Positions 46,263 to 54,986 are shown, counted from the first letter of the stretch. The stretch: 64,000 nt of DNA from a bacterium (GCA_021817945.1 JAKAFL010000008.1:32955-96954); one strand, 5' to 3'. Notes: generated by a model from the sequence alone, not told the origin. Translations and numbers: made by a program.

Positions 46263-48422
46263 ATGACGGGGATACCGCGCACATTCAGTGAATCCTGGTA
46301 CCGCGTGGCTGGCCAGAAAATCTGCCTGCGCCCGGCGGTGCGGGTTCGGCGCCAGAATTTCCGCGGAGAACGGTGGATTATCCTCGAAAACCCCTTCAGC
46401 AACCAATATTTCCGGCTGCGTCCAGCGGCGTATGAATTTGTGGCCCGCCTGCGCGCGGACGGGACCGTGGAGCAGGCCTGGCAGGAATGCCTGGACCGGT
46501 TTCCAGATGCGGCGCCCAGCCAGGAGGACGCCATTCAGTTGCTGGCACAGCTTTATTTTGCCAATCTTTTGCAATACGACCTGGCGGCGGACAGCGCCCA
46601 ATTATTCGAAAGGTACAAATCCCGCCGCCAGCGTGAATTGGGTTTTAGTTTCCTGAACATCATGTTCATGAGGTTTCCGTTGCTGGACCCGGACCGTTTT
46701 CTTGTCCGAACGCTCCGGGCATTGCGGTGGTTGATCAGCCCTTGGGGTGCGGCGCTTTGGTTGCTGGTGGTTGGGTTTGGTTTGCAATGCGCCCTGTCCA
46801 ACGCGGGCGCCCTTCGGGCGCAGGGCGAAGGCATCCTCAACCCGGGCAATTTGGCGCTGCTTTACCTTGGGGTGATCCTGGTCAAGACCCTCCACGAATT
46901 CGGCCATGCATACTTCTGCCGCAGGTTTGGCGGCGAAGTGCACATCATGGGGGTGATGTTGATGATTTTCACTCCCATGCCTTACGTGGATGCCACCTCC
47001 TCCTGGAGTTTTCGGGAAAGGTGGAAACGCGCGCTTGTGGGGATGGCGGGAATGATCACGGAAATTTTCTTTGCGGCCATTGCCGCAGTCGTCTGGTCCC
47101 GGACAGGTCCAGGCGCGGTCCATAGCCTGGCCTACAACATCATGTTTGTGGCCTCGGTATCCACGCTTCTCTTCAACATCAATCCCCTGATGCGTTTTGA
47201 TGGATATTACATTTTATCGGACCTGCTTGAAATTCCAAACCTGAACCAACGATCCCAACTCCAGCTTCAGGCCTGGTGCGAGCGGTTTCTATTTGGAATA
47301 AAGAACCCATCTGCGCCAGCAGGAAGCAGGAGGGAGGCTGCGTGGCTCGGCGTCTTTGGGGTGGCCAGCGGCATTTATCGCGTGGTTGTTTTCACGGGGA
47401 TCCTCCTGGTGGTTGCAGACCGGTTTTTGATCGTCGGCTTGGTCATGGCGGCCTTTTGCCTGGTTTCATGGACCTTCATGCCCCTGTTCAAATTGACGCG
47501 GTACCTGGCCTTCAACCCTCGTCTGGAGCGGGTTCGCGCCCGGGCCATCGGGGTGTCGCTGGGCTTGTTTTCCTGTCTCCTTGTCCTTCTGGCAGTGGTT
47601 CCATTTCCCCATTCCCTTCGCGCCCCGGGTATCGTGAAGGCCACCCAGCGGACGGACACAGTCAATGAGGCGCCGGGCAGGGTGGTTCTGCTCTGCGCTG
47701 AACCCGGCGCCTGGGTTCTCCAGGGCCAACCCCTCCTGGTTCTCACCAACCCGGAATTGACCCTCGCCATTTCAAATACCCGGGCACACCTCGACGAAAT
47801 CAACGCCCGTCTGCGACTGGCTCAGGATGAGGATCCAGCGGATATTCAACCTTTGTCCCAATTGCATGATTCGGTTTCCTTCCAAATCCAAAAATTGCTT
47901 AAAGACCAGGAACATCTCATGGTAAAGGCCCGTCACGACGGCTTCTGGATTGCCCCCTCTCTTTCTGATTTTTCCGGCCGGTGGCTCCCTCAGGGCACGG
48001 AGTTGGGTCTTTTGGTCAATCCCGCTCATTTTGAGTTTCATGCCATCGTGGCTGAAGATGATGCCAAGGCATTGTTTGGAGCCCCGCTTCATCGTGCCAG
48101 TGTGAGACTGGCTGGCCAGGCAGATCAAAAATTGGCCGTCGGCTCCTGGAAAGTCATTCCCGGGGGGCAAAATATTCTGCCTTCCCCGGCCTTGGGTTGG
48201 GCGGGGGGTGGAGATGTGCCTGTCAGCACCCAGGAAAATCCCCAAGGCGATAAATCGGCGGAGCCTTTCTTTGAAGTCATCGCCGGGTTGAATCCCGGAG
48301 GTTCCCGCCAGGTCATGGATGGTCGTTCGGGGAAAATATCCTTTCAACTGGCGCCCGAACCCCTGCTGCCGCGCTGGACCCGGAGCCTGTGGCAGTTGTT
48401 ACAGAAGCGATACGAGTTGTGA
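46263..48422 (+). CDS. PqqD-like domain + M50 (site-2) metalloprotease + HlyD-like tail fusion
   Basis: 719 aa. Residues ~15-100 (VRRQNFRGERWIILENPFSNQYFRLRPAAYEFVARLRADGTVEQAWQECLDRFPDAAPSQEDAIQLLAQLYFANLL) resemble a PqqD-type winged helix, the peptide-recognition fold of RiPP systems. The membrane core (about 155-450) has the M50 zinc motif HEFGHAYF near residue 214 and the second site INPLMRFDGYYILSDLLEIPN, so both metal-ligand regions appear intact. From about 460 an adaptor-like half follows (GRVVLLCAEPGAWVLQGQPLLVLTNPE) with a helical and beta-rich end. It could cleave a peptide within or at the membrane and hand it to the TolC-adaptor path. The gene is 3 bp upstream of the SecA-like gene. 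Confidence 0.84.
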   Translation: MTGIPRTFSESWYRVAGQKICLRPAVRVRRQNFRGERWIILENPFSNQYFRLRPAAYEFVARLRADGTVEQAWQECLDRFPDAAPSQEDAIQLLAQLYFANLLQYDLAADSAQLFERYKSRRQRELGFSFLNIMFMRFPLLDPDRFLVRTLRALRWLISPWGAALWLLVVGFGLQCALSNAGALRAQGEGILNPGNLALLYLGVILVKTLHEFGHAYFCRRFGGEVHIMGVMLMIFTPMPYVDATSSWSFRERWKRALVGMAGMITEIFFAAIAAVVWSRTGPGAVHSLAYNIMFVASVSTLLFNINPLMRFDGYYILSDLLEIPNLNQRSQLQLQAWCERFLFGIKNPSAPAGSRREAAWLGVFGVASGIYRVVVFTGILLVVADRFLIVGLVMAAFCLVSWTFMPLFKLTRYLAFNPRLERVRARAIGVSLGLFSCLLVLLAVVPFPHSLRAPGIVKATQRTDTVNEAPGRVVLLCAEPGAWVLQGQPLLVLTNPELTLAISNTRAHLDEINARLRLAQDEDPADIQPLSQLHDSVSFQIQKLLKDQEHLMVKARHDGFWIAPSLSDFSGRWLPQGTELGLLVNPAHFEFHAIVAEDDAKALFGAPLHRASVRLAGQADQKLAVGSWKVIPGGQNILPSPALGWAGGGDVPVSTQENPQGDKSAEPFFEVIAGLNPGGSRQVMDGRSGKISFQLAPEPLLPRWTRSLWQLLQKRYEL

Positions 48423-48425
48423 GCC

Positions 48426-50414
48426 ATGCTGGAAATTCCCACCCAGGATTACCGGCGCAGTCATTTCCGGGGAGCGCCTTCGCCCCCGAGGGGATTGGAT
48501 GCTGCAGTCAACCGCGCCCTGGGCCGTTTCAAGCGACGCTCCTTCGTGCTCAATAAAATCCGTGACCAAGCATGGCAGGCGCTGGGGTTGGAATCGGAAA
48601 TGGCGGCGTTGACAGATGCGGCGTTGCGCAAACGACTCCTGGAAAGCCGGGAAACCTTTCGACGCAGGGGAATGGTCGGCGAGGTGAATCTGCTTTCCGC
48701 GCTGGCAGCCATGCGCGAGGCATCGGACCGGGTACTGGGACTGCGTCCGTTCCCGGTGCAACTCATGGGGGCACTCACCCTGCATCGCGGCTGCCTGGCT
48801 GAAATGGCCACCGGCGAGGGAAAGACCCTCACGGCCGGACTGGCTGCGGTCCTGATGGGTTGGACACGGCTGCCGTGCCATGTGATCACGGTGAATGATT
48901 ACCTTGTCCAGCGGGATGCACGCTGGCTGGAGCCATTTTATCATTATTGCGGCATACGCGTGGGTTACGTGGACGCATCACAAGGGCCGGCTGAACGTTT
49001 GAAAAACTACGGCTGCGATGTGACCTATGTCACCAGCAAGGAGCTGCTGGCGGATTTTCTTCGGGACCGGCTTGCCTTTGGGAAAATGCAGCACCCCACG
49101 CGCCGCCTGATCCGGCACATGCTCATGCCCAAACAACGTGCGGATGGCTTGGTATTGCGGGGGTTGCACTCTGCGATTGTGGACGAAGCGGACAGCATCT
49201 TGATTGATGAGGCTGTCACTCCGCTCATCATTGCTGCGCCCCATGAGAATCCGTGCCTTCGTGAAGCCACGCGCCTGGCGCGGGATTTGGCGCAAAACCT
49301 CCAAAGTGGCAGGGATTACCAGGCGGATCCCCGGCACAAGGAAATTGAACTGACCCGCGAGGGGACTGGAAAGCTGGTCGAGGAAGCTTCAAGGCTGCCG
49401 GGGTTGTGGAAAGGCCGGGACCGCAGGCTGGAACTGGTGGTTCAGGCTCTGGTGGCGCGGGAGTTTTTTCATTGCGGCAGCCAGTACATTATTGAGAACA
49501 ACCAAGTGGTGATCGTGGATGAATTCACGGGCCGACCCATGCCCCAGCGAACCTGGCGCGAGGGCATGCATCAAGCCATTGAAGCCAAGGAAAATCTGTC
49601 CATTACCGACCCTTCTGAAACCATTGCCCGCCTGAGTTTTCAACGCTTTTTCCGTTGTTTCGAGCGGCTGGCTGGCATGACGGGCACCGCAAGCGAGGCT
49701 GCCGATGAGTTTTGGCATATTTATGGCCTTGCCACCCTGCGTATCCCGCCTAATCGCCCCTGTATCCGGCAGCACTGGCCCGACCGCTATTTCCGTGATG
49801 AAAAGAGCAAGGTTGCGGCGGCTCTTTTGGAAATTGAACGCCTCCACGGCATTGGCAGACCCGTGCTGGTGGGAACCCGCAGCGTGAATGCCAGCGAACA
49901 ACTTTGGAAAGCACTGACGGATCGCGGCCACCAGGCCAGGCTCTTGAATGCCGCCAGGCTCGATGAGGAAGCTGCAACGGTGGCCCTGGCGGGCGAACGG
50001 GGACGCATCACTATCGCAACCAATATGGCTGGCCGGGGAACCGATATCAAACTGGGTTCGGGAGTTGCCGACCTGGGAGGCTTGCATGTTCTGGCCTTGG
50101 AACGGTTTGAATCTGGACGGGTTGACCGACAGTTGTATGGCAGGTCCGCCCGCCAGGGTGACCCCGGTACCGCTCAGGCTTTTGTGAGCGCTGAGGATGA
50201 ATTACCGCGCAAATACCTGAATCCCACTCTTCGTGGCCTTTTTCAGGGAATGTGCCAATCCAATGTTCCTGGTTCCCTCCATGTTTGCTCGTTTCTTATT
50301 CATCATGCGCAAGCCAAGGCGCAGAATGCCGCCTTCAAACAAAGGCAGGATGTCATGCGCGCCGATGTGTGGATGGACCAGGCTTTGTCCTTTGCCGGCA
50401 ACCCTTTCGGTTGA
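48426..50414 (+). CDS. SecA-like translocase ATPase, C-terminally short
   Basis: 662 aa against ~900 for housekeeping SecA. Both motor folds are present: NBD1 with MATGEGKTLTAGL (Walker A), VNDYLVQRDA and IVDEADSILIDEAVTPLIIA (DEAD-type Walker B), and NBD2 with VLVGTRSVNASEQL, ITIATNMAGRGTDIKLG and GRSARQGDPGTAQAFVS. The preprotein-crosslinking region is present but compact (about 275-370). The protein ends soon after AQAKAQNAAFKQRQDVMRADVW, near the start of the helical scaffold. The helical wing, two-helix finger and Cys-rich SecB/lipid-binding tail are therefore absent. It is last in the TolC-HlyD-GAF/HlyD-M50 operon and probably powers that export path rather than SecYEG. No secY homologue is nearby. 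Confidence 0.88.
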   Translation: MLEIPTQDYRRSHFRGAPSPPRGLDAAVNRALGRFKRRSFVLNKIRDQAWQALGLESEMAALTDAALRKRLLESRETFRRRGMVGEVNLLSALAAMREASDRVLGLRPFPVQLMGALTLHRGCLAEMATGEGKTLTAGLAAVLMGWTRLPCHVITVNDYLVQRDARWLEPFYHYCGIRVGYVDASQGPAERLKNYGCDVTYVTSKELLADFLRDRLAFGKMQHPTRRLIRHMLMPKQRADGLVLRGLHSAIVDEADSILIDEAVTPLIIAAPHENPCLREATRLARDLAQNLQSGRDYQADPRHKEIELTREGTGKLVEEASRLPGLWKGRDRRLELVVQALVAREFFHCGSQYIIENNQVVIVDEFTGRPMPQRTWREGMHQAIEAKENLSITDPSETIARLSFQRFFRCFERLAGMTGTASEAADEFWHIYGLATLRIPPNRPCIRQHWPDRYFRDEKSKVAAALLEIERLHGIGRPVLVGTRSVNASEQLWKALTDRGHQARLLNAARLDEEAATVALAGERGRITIATNMAGRGTDIKLGSGVADLGGLHVLALERFESGRVDRQLYGRSARQGDPGTAQAFVSAEDELPRKYLNPTLRGLFQGMCQSNVPGSLHVCSFLIHHAQAKAQNAAFKQRQDVMRADVWMDQALSFAGNPFG

Positions 50415-50480
50415 TCGGTAATTCAGCCCTGACCGGATTTGCACGCGAGTGAATTCCAAGTGTCAAGGACCATACCCCCG

Positions 50481-50652
50481 ATTATCCCGAAAAGCGAAAT
50501 GGAAAGGGTCAAAATGCGGCAAGATGCTGGAGCGAAAACTCTTTGAAAAAATCGAAGCCATACCCGAAGCGGTCTGGTGAGATTTTTCCAAAAAATTTGC
50601 GCCCAGTAGATTGGCGCAGATTGGCATTTTGAATTTCGCTTTTCGGGATAAT
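50481..50652. repeat. 172-bp MITE-like element with perfect 20-bp terminal inverted repeats
   Basis: Ends are ATTATCCCGAAAAGCGAAAT (50481-50500) and its exact reverse complement (50633-50652). The interior begins GGAAAGGGTCAAAATGCGGC and contains no credible gene; an open minus-strand frame across it is a by-product. A shorter relative lies at 15507-15582. It sits between the convergent SecA-like and Lgt-like genes. No target-site duplication longer than 2-3 bp is evident. Confidence 0.78.
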
Positions 50653-50693
50653 AAGTCCATGTCCAGTGCCGAGGATTTCATCATCGCATGAAA

Positions 50694-51431
50694 TCAGGAA
50701 TGAGTGTAATGAGGGAGTTTGCCTTTCTGCATGGCTTTTTGGCGCCTCAAATACCCCAACATTCCCAACGCCACCAAGCCAACGGAGGCCAATTGATAGC
50801 CTGAGAACGGGCCGATGATTCGAGGCGTGTCCCGCAGGAATTCATGAAAAAACCGAAAGAGGCCATAGGCCACAAGGTAGATATGAAATAATTGGCCGGG
50901 GGCAACCTTTCCCCAGCGCAGCAGCAAGGCAACAAAAAGCATCATGGCATTAAAAAGAAACTCCAATGGCACGGCGGGCCACCGGGGAACCCCATTGGCA
51001 TCGTTCAACGTGTACCAGGAGGGTTCGCACACACGCCCGAGGCAACAACCCGTTAAAAAACATCCGGCACGACCGAGCATGATGCCAAACGGCACGAGCA
51101 CGGCAAACCAGTCCCCGGTGATTGCGTCGCATTTCAGGAGGCGCTTGCTGATTTCCACGGCTCCATAGCCGCCGATCAAAGCCCCCGTGATGGATTTGCC
51201 GGTTGCAAGAACCAACCAACGATTTGGATCCCGCCAATGCAACCAGCCCTCGGCGCCGAGATACACCAGTTTGGCTCCAAGAAATGCGCCAACAAGCGCC
51301 GAGATGTAAACCATGAAAAGCCGTTCGTCGCGGCGCGCCATCCGTGACCAGAAGACAATGCCCGCAAAAATCCCGCCGAGCATCAGCCACCCGTAGGCGG
51401 TTGATGCAGTACTTTTAAAAGCAAATAACAA
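50694..51431 (-). CDS. Prolipoprotein diacylglyceryl transferase-like membrane protein
   Basis: 245 aa, about seven TM segments. It has the Lgt family layout: GKSITGALIGGYGAVEISKR, the signature arginine in GIMLGRAGCFLTGCCLGRVCEPSWY (Lgt has GRxxNFxNGExxG) and the C-terminal GLFRFFHEFLRDTPR with Glu and Arg positions retained. The Asn-Gly-Glu part is changed to Thr-Gly-Cys-Cys, so this is a divergent paralogue and may modify something other than classical lipoproteins. Classical Lgt adds diacylglycerol to the lipobox Cys. A radical SAM gene of the Tes/MJ0619 type lies 245 bp upstream on the same strand. Confidence 0.82.
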   Translation of the reverse strand: MLFAFKSTASTAYGWLMLGGIFAGIVFWSRMARRDERLFMVYISALVGAFLGAKLVYLGAEGWLHWRDPNRWLVLATGKSITGALIGGYGAVEISKRLLKCDAITGDWFAVLVPFGIMLGRAGCFLTGCCLGRVCEPSWYTLNDANGVPRWPAVPLEFLFNAMMLFVALLLRWGKVAPGQLFHIYLVAYGLFRFFHEFLRDTPRIIGPFSGYQLASVGLVALGMLGYLRRQKAMQKGKLPHYTHS

Positions 51432-51676
51432 GGGTGTGCTCCTCCCATTGAAATGAACCGCATGAATGCCTCTTGACCGGAAGGAATCGGGACCCCTTGC
51501 GCCCGCGGTAAACGGGAATAGGGGATGACCTTGCCGGCCATTGCTGCCACCCCCCAGACAATTCTGATTGCTGGTTTTTTAAACCGCCGTCGTCTTTGGC
51601 GCCAGGCTTTGACATGTTTCTTTCGAAAGTCGCTTCGCAAAAGTCGGTGCCTGGGCTTAATTGCCCCGACCCATTC

Positions 51677-53041
51677 TCATTTTTTTTGGCAATCCGCAAA
51701 GCCTGAATAGTACCGGCAAAAGGAATCCAATTGCCCATCAGGACGGATGACATGGGTGCAACAGCGGTCAATGCGGTCTTCATCCCACGTGAACGCATCC
51801 ATGAATGGCTTGATAAACAGCCGAAAAGTATGAGTTTCATCCAGTTCAAATAACCTGAGCAGCTCACCAAGAGGCTCGGAATCACATCCGCACTTTATCA
51901 AATCCTCAAGTTTGTACCGGATTTTGGTTCCCAAAAATTCCTGGAGGTTTTTAAAGTCTATGAAATCACTCACAGAGCGTGTCTGCCCGCCCACTTTGAG
52001 AAGGTACCCGATGGTCGCGCAGTTGGGGTCACCACAGGGCAGCGGGGTGAAATCCTCGAATTTCAATTTTCCAGAGGATTGGGAGACGGCGGCCAGAATG
52101 ACATCCGCCGTGTTCAACCGGGTCTTGGGCGGACTGGGAATGCGTCCGCTGCCGAATATCGGTTGAAATGAAATCCCCCGCACATTGGAATAACCCAACC
52201 CGAATTCAACGGCATCCCACAGTCCCGCGAGGTTTTCATGGGTCACCGTCATGGCCAGAGTGACGGGCAATTGCATTTCAGCGCAACGCTCAAGGCACCG
52301 TTGGCGGGTCGTTCGCAAATCCGCCCCGCGCAAATTTTTTTGCCCGGCTTCATGGGTGCCATCGAATTGAAGATACAATTGAAATTTTCCATATTGAAAC
52401 CCGCCAGCCAGCCTGGATTTGAAATCGTCATCGTTTGCGATGCGAACGCCGTTGGTATTTAAGAGGACATAATCAATGCCGGGATTGGCGTGCAACCAGT
52501 GAAGCAGCTCAAAAAATTGCGGGTGCAAAGTCGGTTCACCCCCCGAAAGTTGCAGGATTTCGATTTTCCCCTTGCGGTCAATGACGCCTTGGATGCGCTC
52601 TTGAAGGTTTTCCAAAGGAACGGCATCCACCGCATGACCGGTTCGGTGGGGTGAATTGGCATAGCAGGTTGGACAAGTTAAGTTGCAGGAGTTGACAATT
52701 TCGATCAGGGCCAGGCATGTGGAAAGTTTATTCATCACTCCAAGGGCTTCGCCCGGATTGGCGTTGCGTCCAAGAGTTCCCCGATGGCCTCCGTCAGAAG
52801 AAATGCAAAGACCCGGCCCGCACTCACGGGAATTCCCGGGTTTTCCAACGGAAAGCCAATGAAAACGCGCGTCAGATGCAATGCAAACGCTGGCTTCCCC
52901 ATGATCGGGACAAATGCGCCTCAGAAAAACCTGCGGTTGGAGCCCTCCGGTCCGCCAGACCTCCGCCGGACAGACAGACAGGCACAATGGACATCGTGAT
53001 TGGGTTTTTTTGAGCAACACGTCCCTGATGTTTAAATTCAT
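51677..53041 (-). CDS. Radical SAM protein of the Tes/MJ0619-like group
   Basis: 454 aa. An N-terminal Cys-rich region (CPLCLSVCPAEVW and RRICPDHGE, residues ~17-48) looks like a zinc or Fe-S site. The radical SAM cluster motif is C119-x3-C123-x2-C126 in VNSCNLTCPTCYANSP, and LQLSGGEPTLHPQF is the GGE motif. Further group marks are RGISFQPIFGSGRIPSP and DFTPLPCGDPNCATIGYLLK; a Cys-rich C-terminus (CGCDSEP, RCCTHV) may hold another cluster. Relatives include archaeal tetraether synthase (C-C joining of lipid tails) and the MJ0619 pterin methyltransferase. The substrate here is unknown. The zinc-ribbon membrane protein gene is 9 bp upstream. Confidence 0.86.
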   Translation of the reverse strand: MNLNIRDVLLKKTQSRCPLCLSVCPAEVWRTGGLQPQVFLRRICPDHGEASVCIASDARFHWLSVGKPGNSRECGPGLCISSDGGHRGTLGRNANPGEALGVMNKLSTCLALIEIVNSCNLTCPTCYANSPHRTGHAVDAVPLENLQERIQGVIDRKGKIEILQLSGGEPTLHPQFFELLHWLHANPGIDYVLLNTNGVRIANDDDFKSRLAGGFQYGKFQLYLQFDGTHEAGQKNLRGADLRTTRQRCLERCAEMQLPVTLAMTVTHENLAGLWDAVEFGLGYSNVRGISFQPIFGSGRIPSPPKTRLNTADVILAAVSQSSGKLKFEDFTPLPCGDPNCATIGYLLKVGGQTRSVSDFIDFKNLQEFLGTKIRYKLEDLIKCGCDSEPLGELLRLFELDETHTFRLFIKPFMDAFTWDEDRIDRCCTHVIRPDGQLDSFCRYYSGFADCQKK

Positions 53042-53050
53042 TTGCCGTCC

Positions 53051-53443
53051 TCAAAAGCCATTCCGGGGGAGAATTATCAGGCAGCCTACAAATAGGATTC
53101 CACAATAAACAACAACCATGCCAAATGAAAAAAGAATGCCGCAGACAATGAATGATGGATTGGTTTTGGCAAAAATTGCAGACAAGGCAAATCCAGCAAT
53201 CAAGGCGCCCAAAAATGGGAAGGCCAAAATCCCCCCATTGAGACCTGCTTTGGCCGCGAGCAAAGCCAAAGCCGGCCCGGCAAAAAACGCGGTCCAAAAG
53301 ACCAGCCACCGAATCGGCCTTTTTTGCATGAATGGCAGCATCCAGCTTAATTGAGAAGGCGGCAACAAAACACGTCCACAGTGGGGACAAGCCTGGAAAA
53401 CCTGCTCATCGGGCAGATCATTTTGACAGTGGAAACATTTCAT
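53051..53443 (-). CDS. Zinc-ribbon membrane protein
   Basis: 130 aa. The N-terminus MKCFHCQNDLPDEQVFQACPHCGR is a two-CxxC zinc ribbon, followed by three or four TM helices (about 45-63, 68-85, 88-108, 110-125). No family is recognised. It is 9 bp upstream of the radical SAM gene on the same strand and is probably cotranscribed, so it may be an accessory of that membrane or lipid-related function. That link is only positional. Confidence 0.72.
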   Translation of the reverse strand: MKCFHCQNDLPDEQVFQACPHCGRVLLPPSQLSWMLPFMQKRPIRWLVFWTAFFAGPALALLAAKAGLNGGILAFPFLGALIAGFALSAIFAKTNPSFIVCGILFSFGMVVVYCGILFVGCLIILPRNGF

Positions 53444-53976
53444 ATGGATTGCTTGTCCAAAATTTGAACGGGAAACTCCTCCTTTAAGGCACCCTACTCA
53501 CCCTGGAATTCCAGCCGGAATGATTTGAAGACAGACCGGCGCATGCCTTTTGAGACCGGCAGGCCAAACGCAACATCCCTGTTGCTCTTCAATTCTTTCA
53601 AGCATCAAATTTGGCTGGGCCAATGACATCCTTTCAAGGTTTCAGGTGGGAGGCACAGTTCATCCGCTGCCACAGGCTACGGAGATGGCCGGCCTCTCCG
53701 ACCTCTCGTTCAATTCGCTTTACAATAATGTCATTCATTCGGCAGGCTGATTTCAAGCCCTACTTTCATAAATCATTCGCGGGTCGTATTGGATGTAAAC
53801 CTGGATTGGGTTTGCTTTGAAGGGCACCCCTGCGGGGTGGAAATTGGCGCACCAATTGCTTGAATTTTCAGCGTGAACAAACCGATTTCTCAAATTCAGG
53901 GCACAAATAATGCTTCTGAAAAATGCCTGTTTTGAGCCGTCACGAGTCGCAACAAGCCATTTGAATTTTTTCTGCC
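53444..53976. other. Intergenic region between divergent zinc-ribbon and HDOD genes
   Basis: 533 bp. No frame here resembles a protein, and I find no tRNA-like fold or strong hairpin. It should hold the promoters of the two divergent units. AT-rich segments near 53700-53760 and 53940-53970 are the best places for them, but no confident box pair was seen. Confidence 0.4.
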
Positions 53977-54930
53977 ATGCAAATTGACTCTGACGCAGAA
54001 GCCATCGCACAACAGTTGAAAGCCAATCCTTTTTTAAGGATGGATCCTTCAAAACAATGGATTCGAGACCGCTTGGTGGGTTTGTTGAGTTCGGAAACCT
54101 TTTTGCCATCCTTGTCGCTGACCGTTTCCCGACTGTTGGAACTGGTGAAAAACGAGAATGCGACAATGGAAGAAATGGCGGTGGTGGTTCAGTTGGATGC
54201 GCCGTTGGCCGCACGGTGCCTGCGTGTGGCTTCCACGGCGCGGCACGGTGGGCATAATTTGGGTAGCATTCAGGATGCCTTGTTTCTCATAGGCACTGAT
54301 GAAATCCGCCGGATAGCCTTTACCGTGGGTGTGCTGGACAGCTTTAAATCGCTGCGATTAAAAGTGAATTGGAGGCAATTTTGGCTTCATAGCGCCCTGG
54401 TGGCCCGGCTTTCAGAAAGGATTGCCGCCGGGTTCCGGGACACGAACGGCATGGAATACCTCACCGGCCTCTTGCATGACATCGGCAAATTGGTCATCCA
54501 AAGTTCCTTCCCAATGGAATTTGAGAAGGTCGTGATGCGAGCGGGCGAGCGCGGCTGTGGCCACTCCGCAGCCGAAATGGATATTCTTGGCATTGACCAT
54601 GCCCGCATTGGCGCCGCGTTGTGCCAGTCCCTAAAACTGGACCGGCAAATTGTTCAAGGCGTGGGATTCCATCACCAGGCCGCACACCCCGCACATACCG
54701 GGGATCCCGAGGGTGATTTGGGATTCCTGGCTTGCTGCGTGAGTGTGGCTGACACTTTGGCCAACATGGGGGATGTCAGCATGGGTGGACATTGCAAGAC
54801 AGCCGCCACACTGGACGATCAACCCGAATGGCAAAACCTCACCACCTTCTTCAACTGCCGGGGTTTGAGCCTGAATTTAAAAGAGGAAATATCCGTGGTA
54901 ACCCGGGAAATGGATTTGTTGCAATCTTAA
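53977..54930 (+). CDS. HDOD domain-containing protein
   Basis: 317 aa. An HDOD (HD-related output) domain spans about residues 35-235: LPSLSLTVSRLLELVKNENATMEEMAVVVQLDAPLAARCLRVASTA, SIQDALFLIGTDEIRRIAFTVGV, FWLHSALVARLSERIA, and LTGLLHDIGKLVI with the HD pair. These proteins usually act in signalling and are often linked to cyclic-di-GMP or two-component pathways, mostly without proven enzymatic activity. There is no receiver or GGDEF/EAL domain on this chain. It is monocistronic. A short hairpin (54987-55012) lies between it and the convergent TlpA-like gene. Confidence 0.88.
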   Translation: MQIDSDAEAIAQQLKANPFLRMDPSKQWIRDRLVGLLSSETFLPSLSLTVSRLLELVKNENATMEEMAVVVQLDAPLAARCLRVASTARHGGHNLGSIQDALFLIGTDEIRRIAFTVGVLDSFKSLRLKVNWRQFWLHSALVARLSERIAAGFRDTNGMEYLTGLLHDIGKLVIQSSFPMEFEKVVMRAGERGCGHSAAEMDILGIDHARIGAALCQSLKLDRQIVQGVGFHHQAAHPAHTGDPEGDLGFLACCVSVADTLANMGDVSMGGHCKTAATLDDQPEWQNLTTFFNCRGLSLNLKEEISVVTREMDLLQS

Positions 54931-54986
54931 AACCGCTCCCCAACCAGCAGGCATCGAGGCTTTCCTCTTAAAATCAAGTCAGTGAA

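Noticed and set aside
50463-50684. Open frame of 73 codons on the minus strand
   Set aside because: It spans the MITE-like element with 20-bp terminal repeats, so it is an incidental frame.
53444-53976. Possible tRNA or small RNA in the largest gene-free divergent gap
   Set aside because: No cloverleaf, CCA end or strong stem-loop could be drawn.
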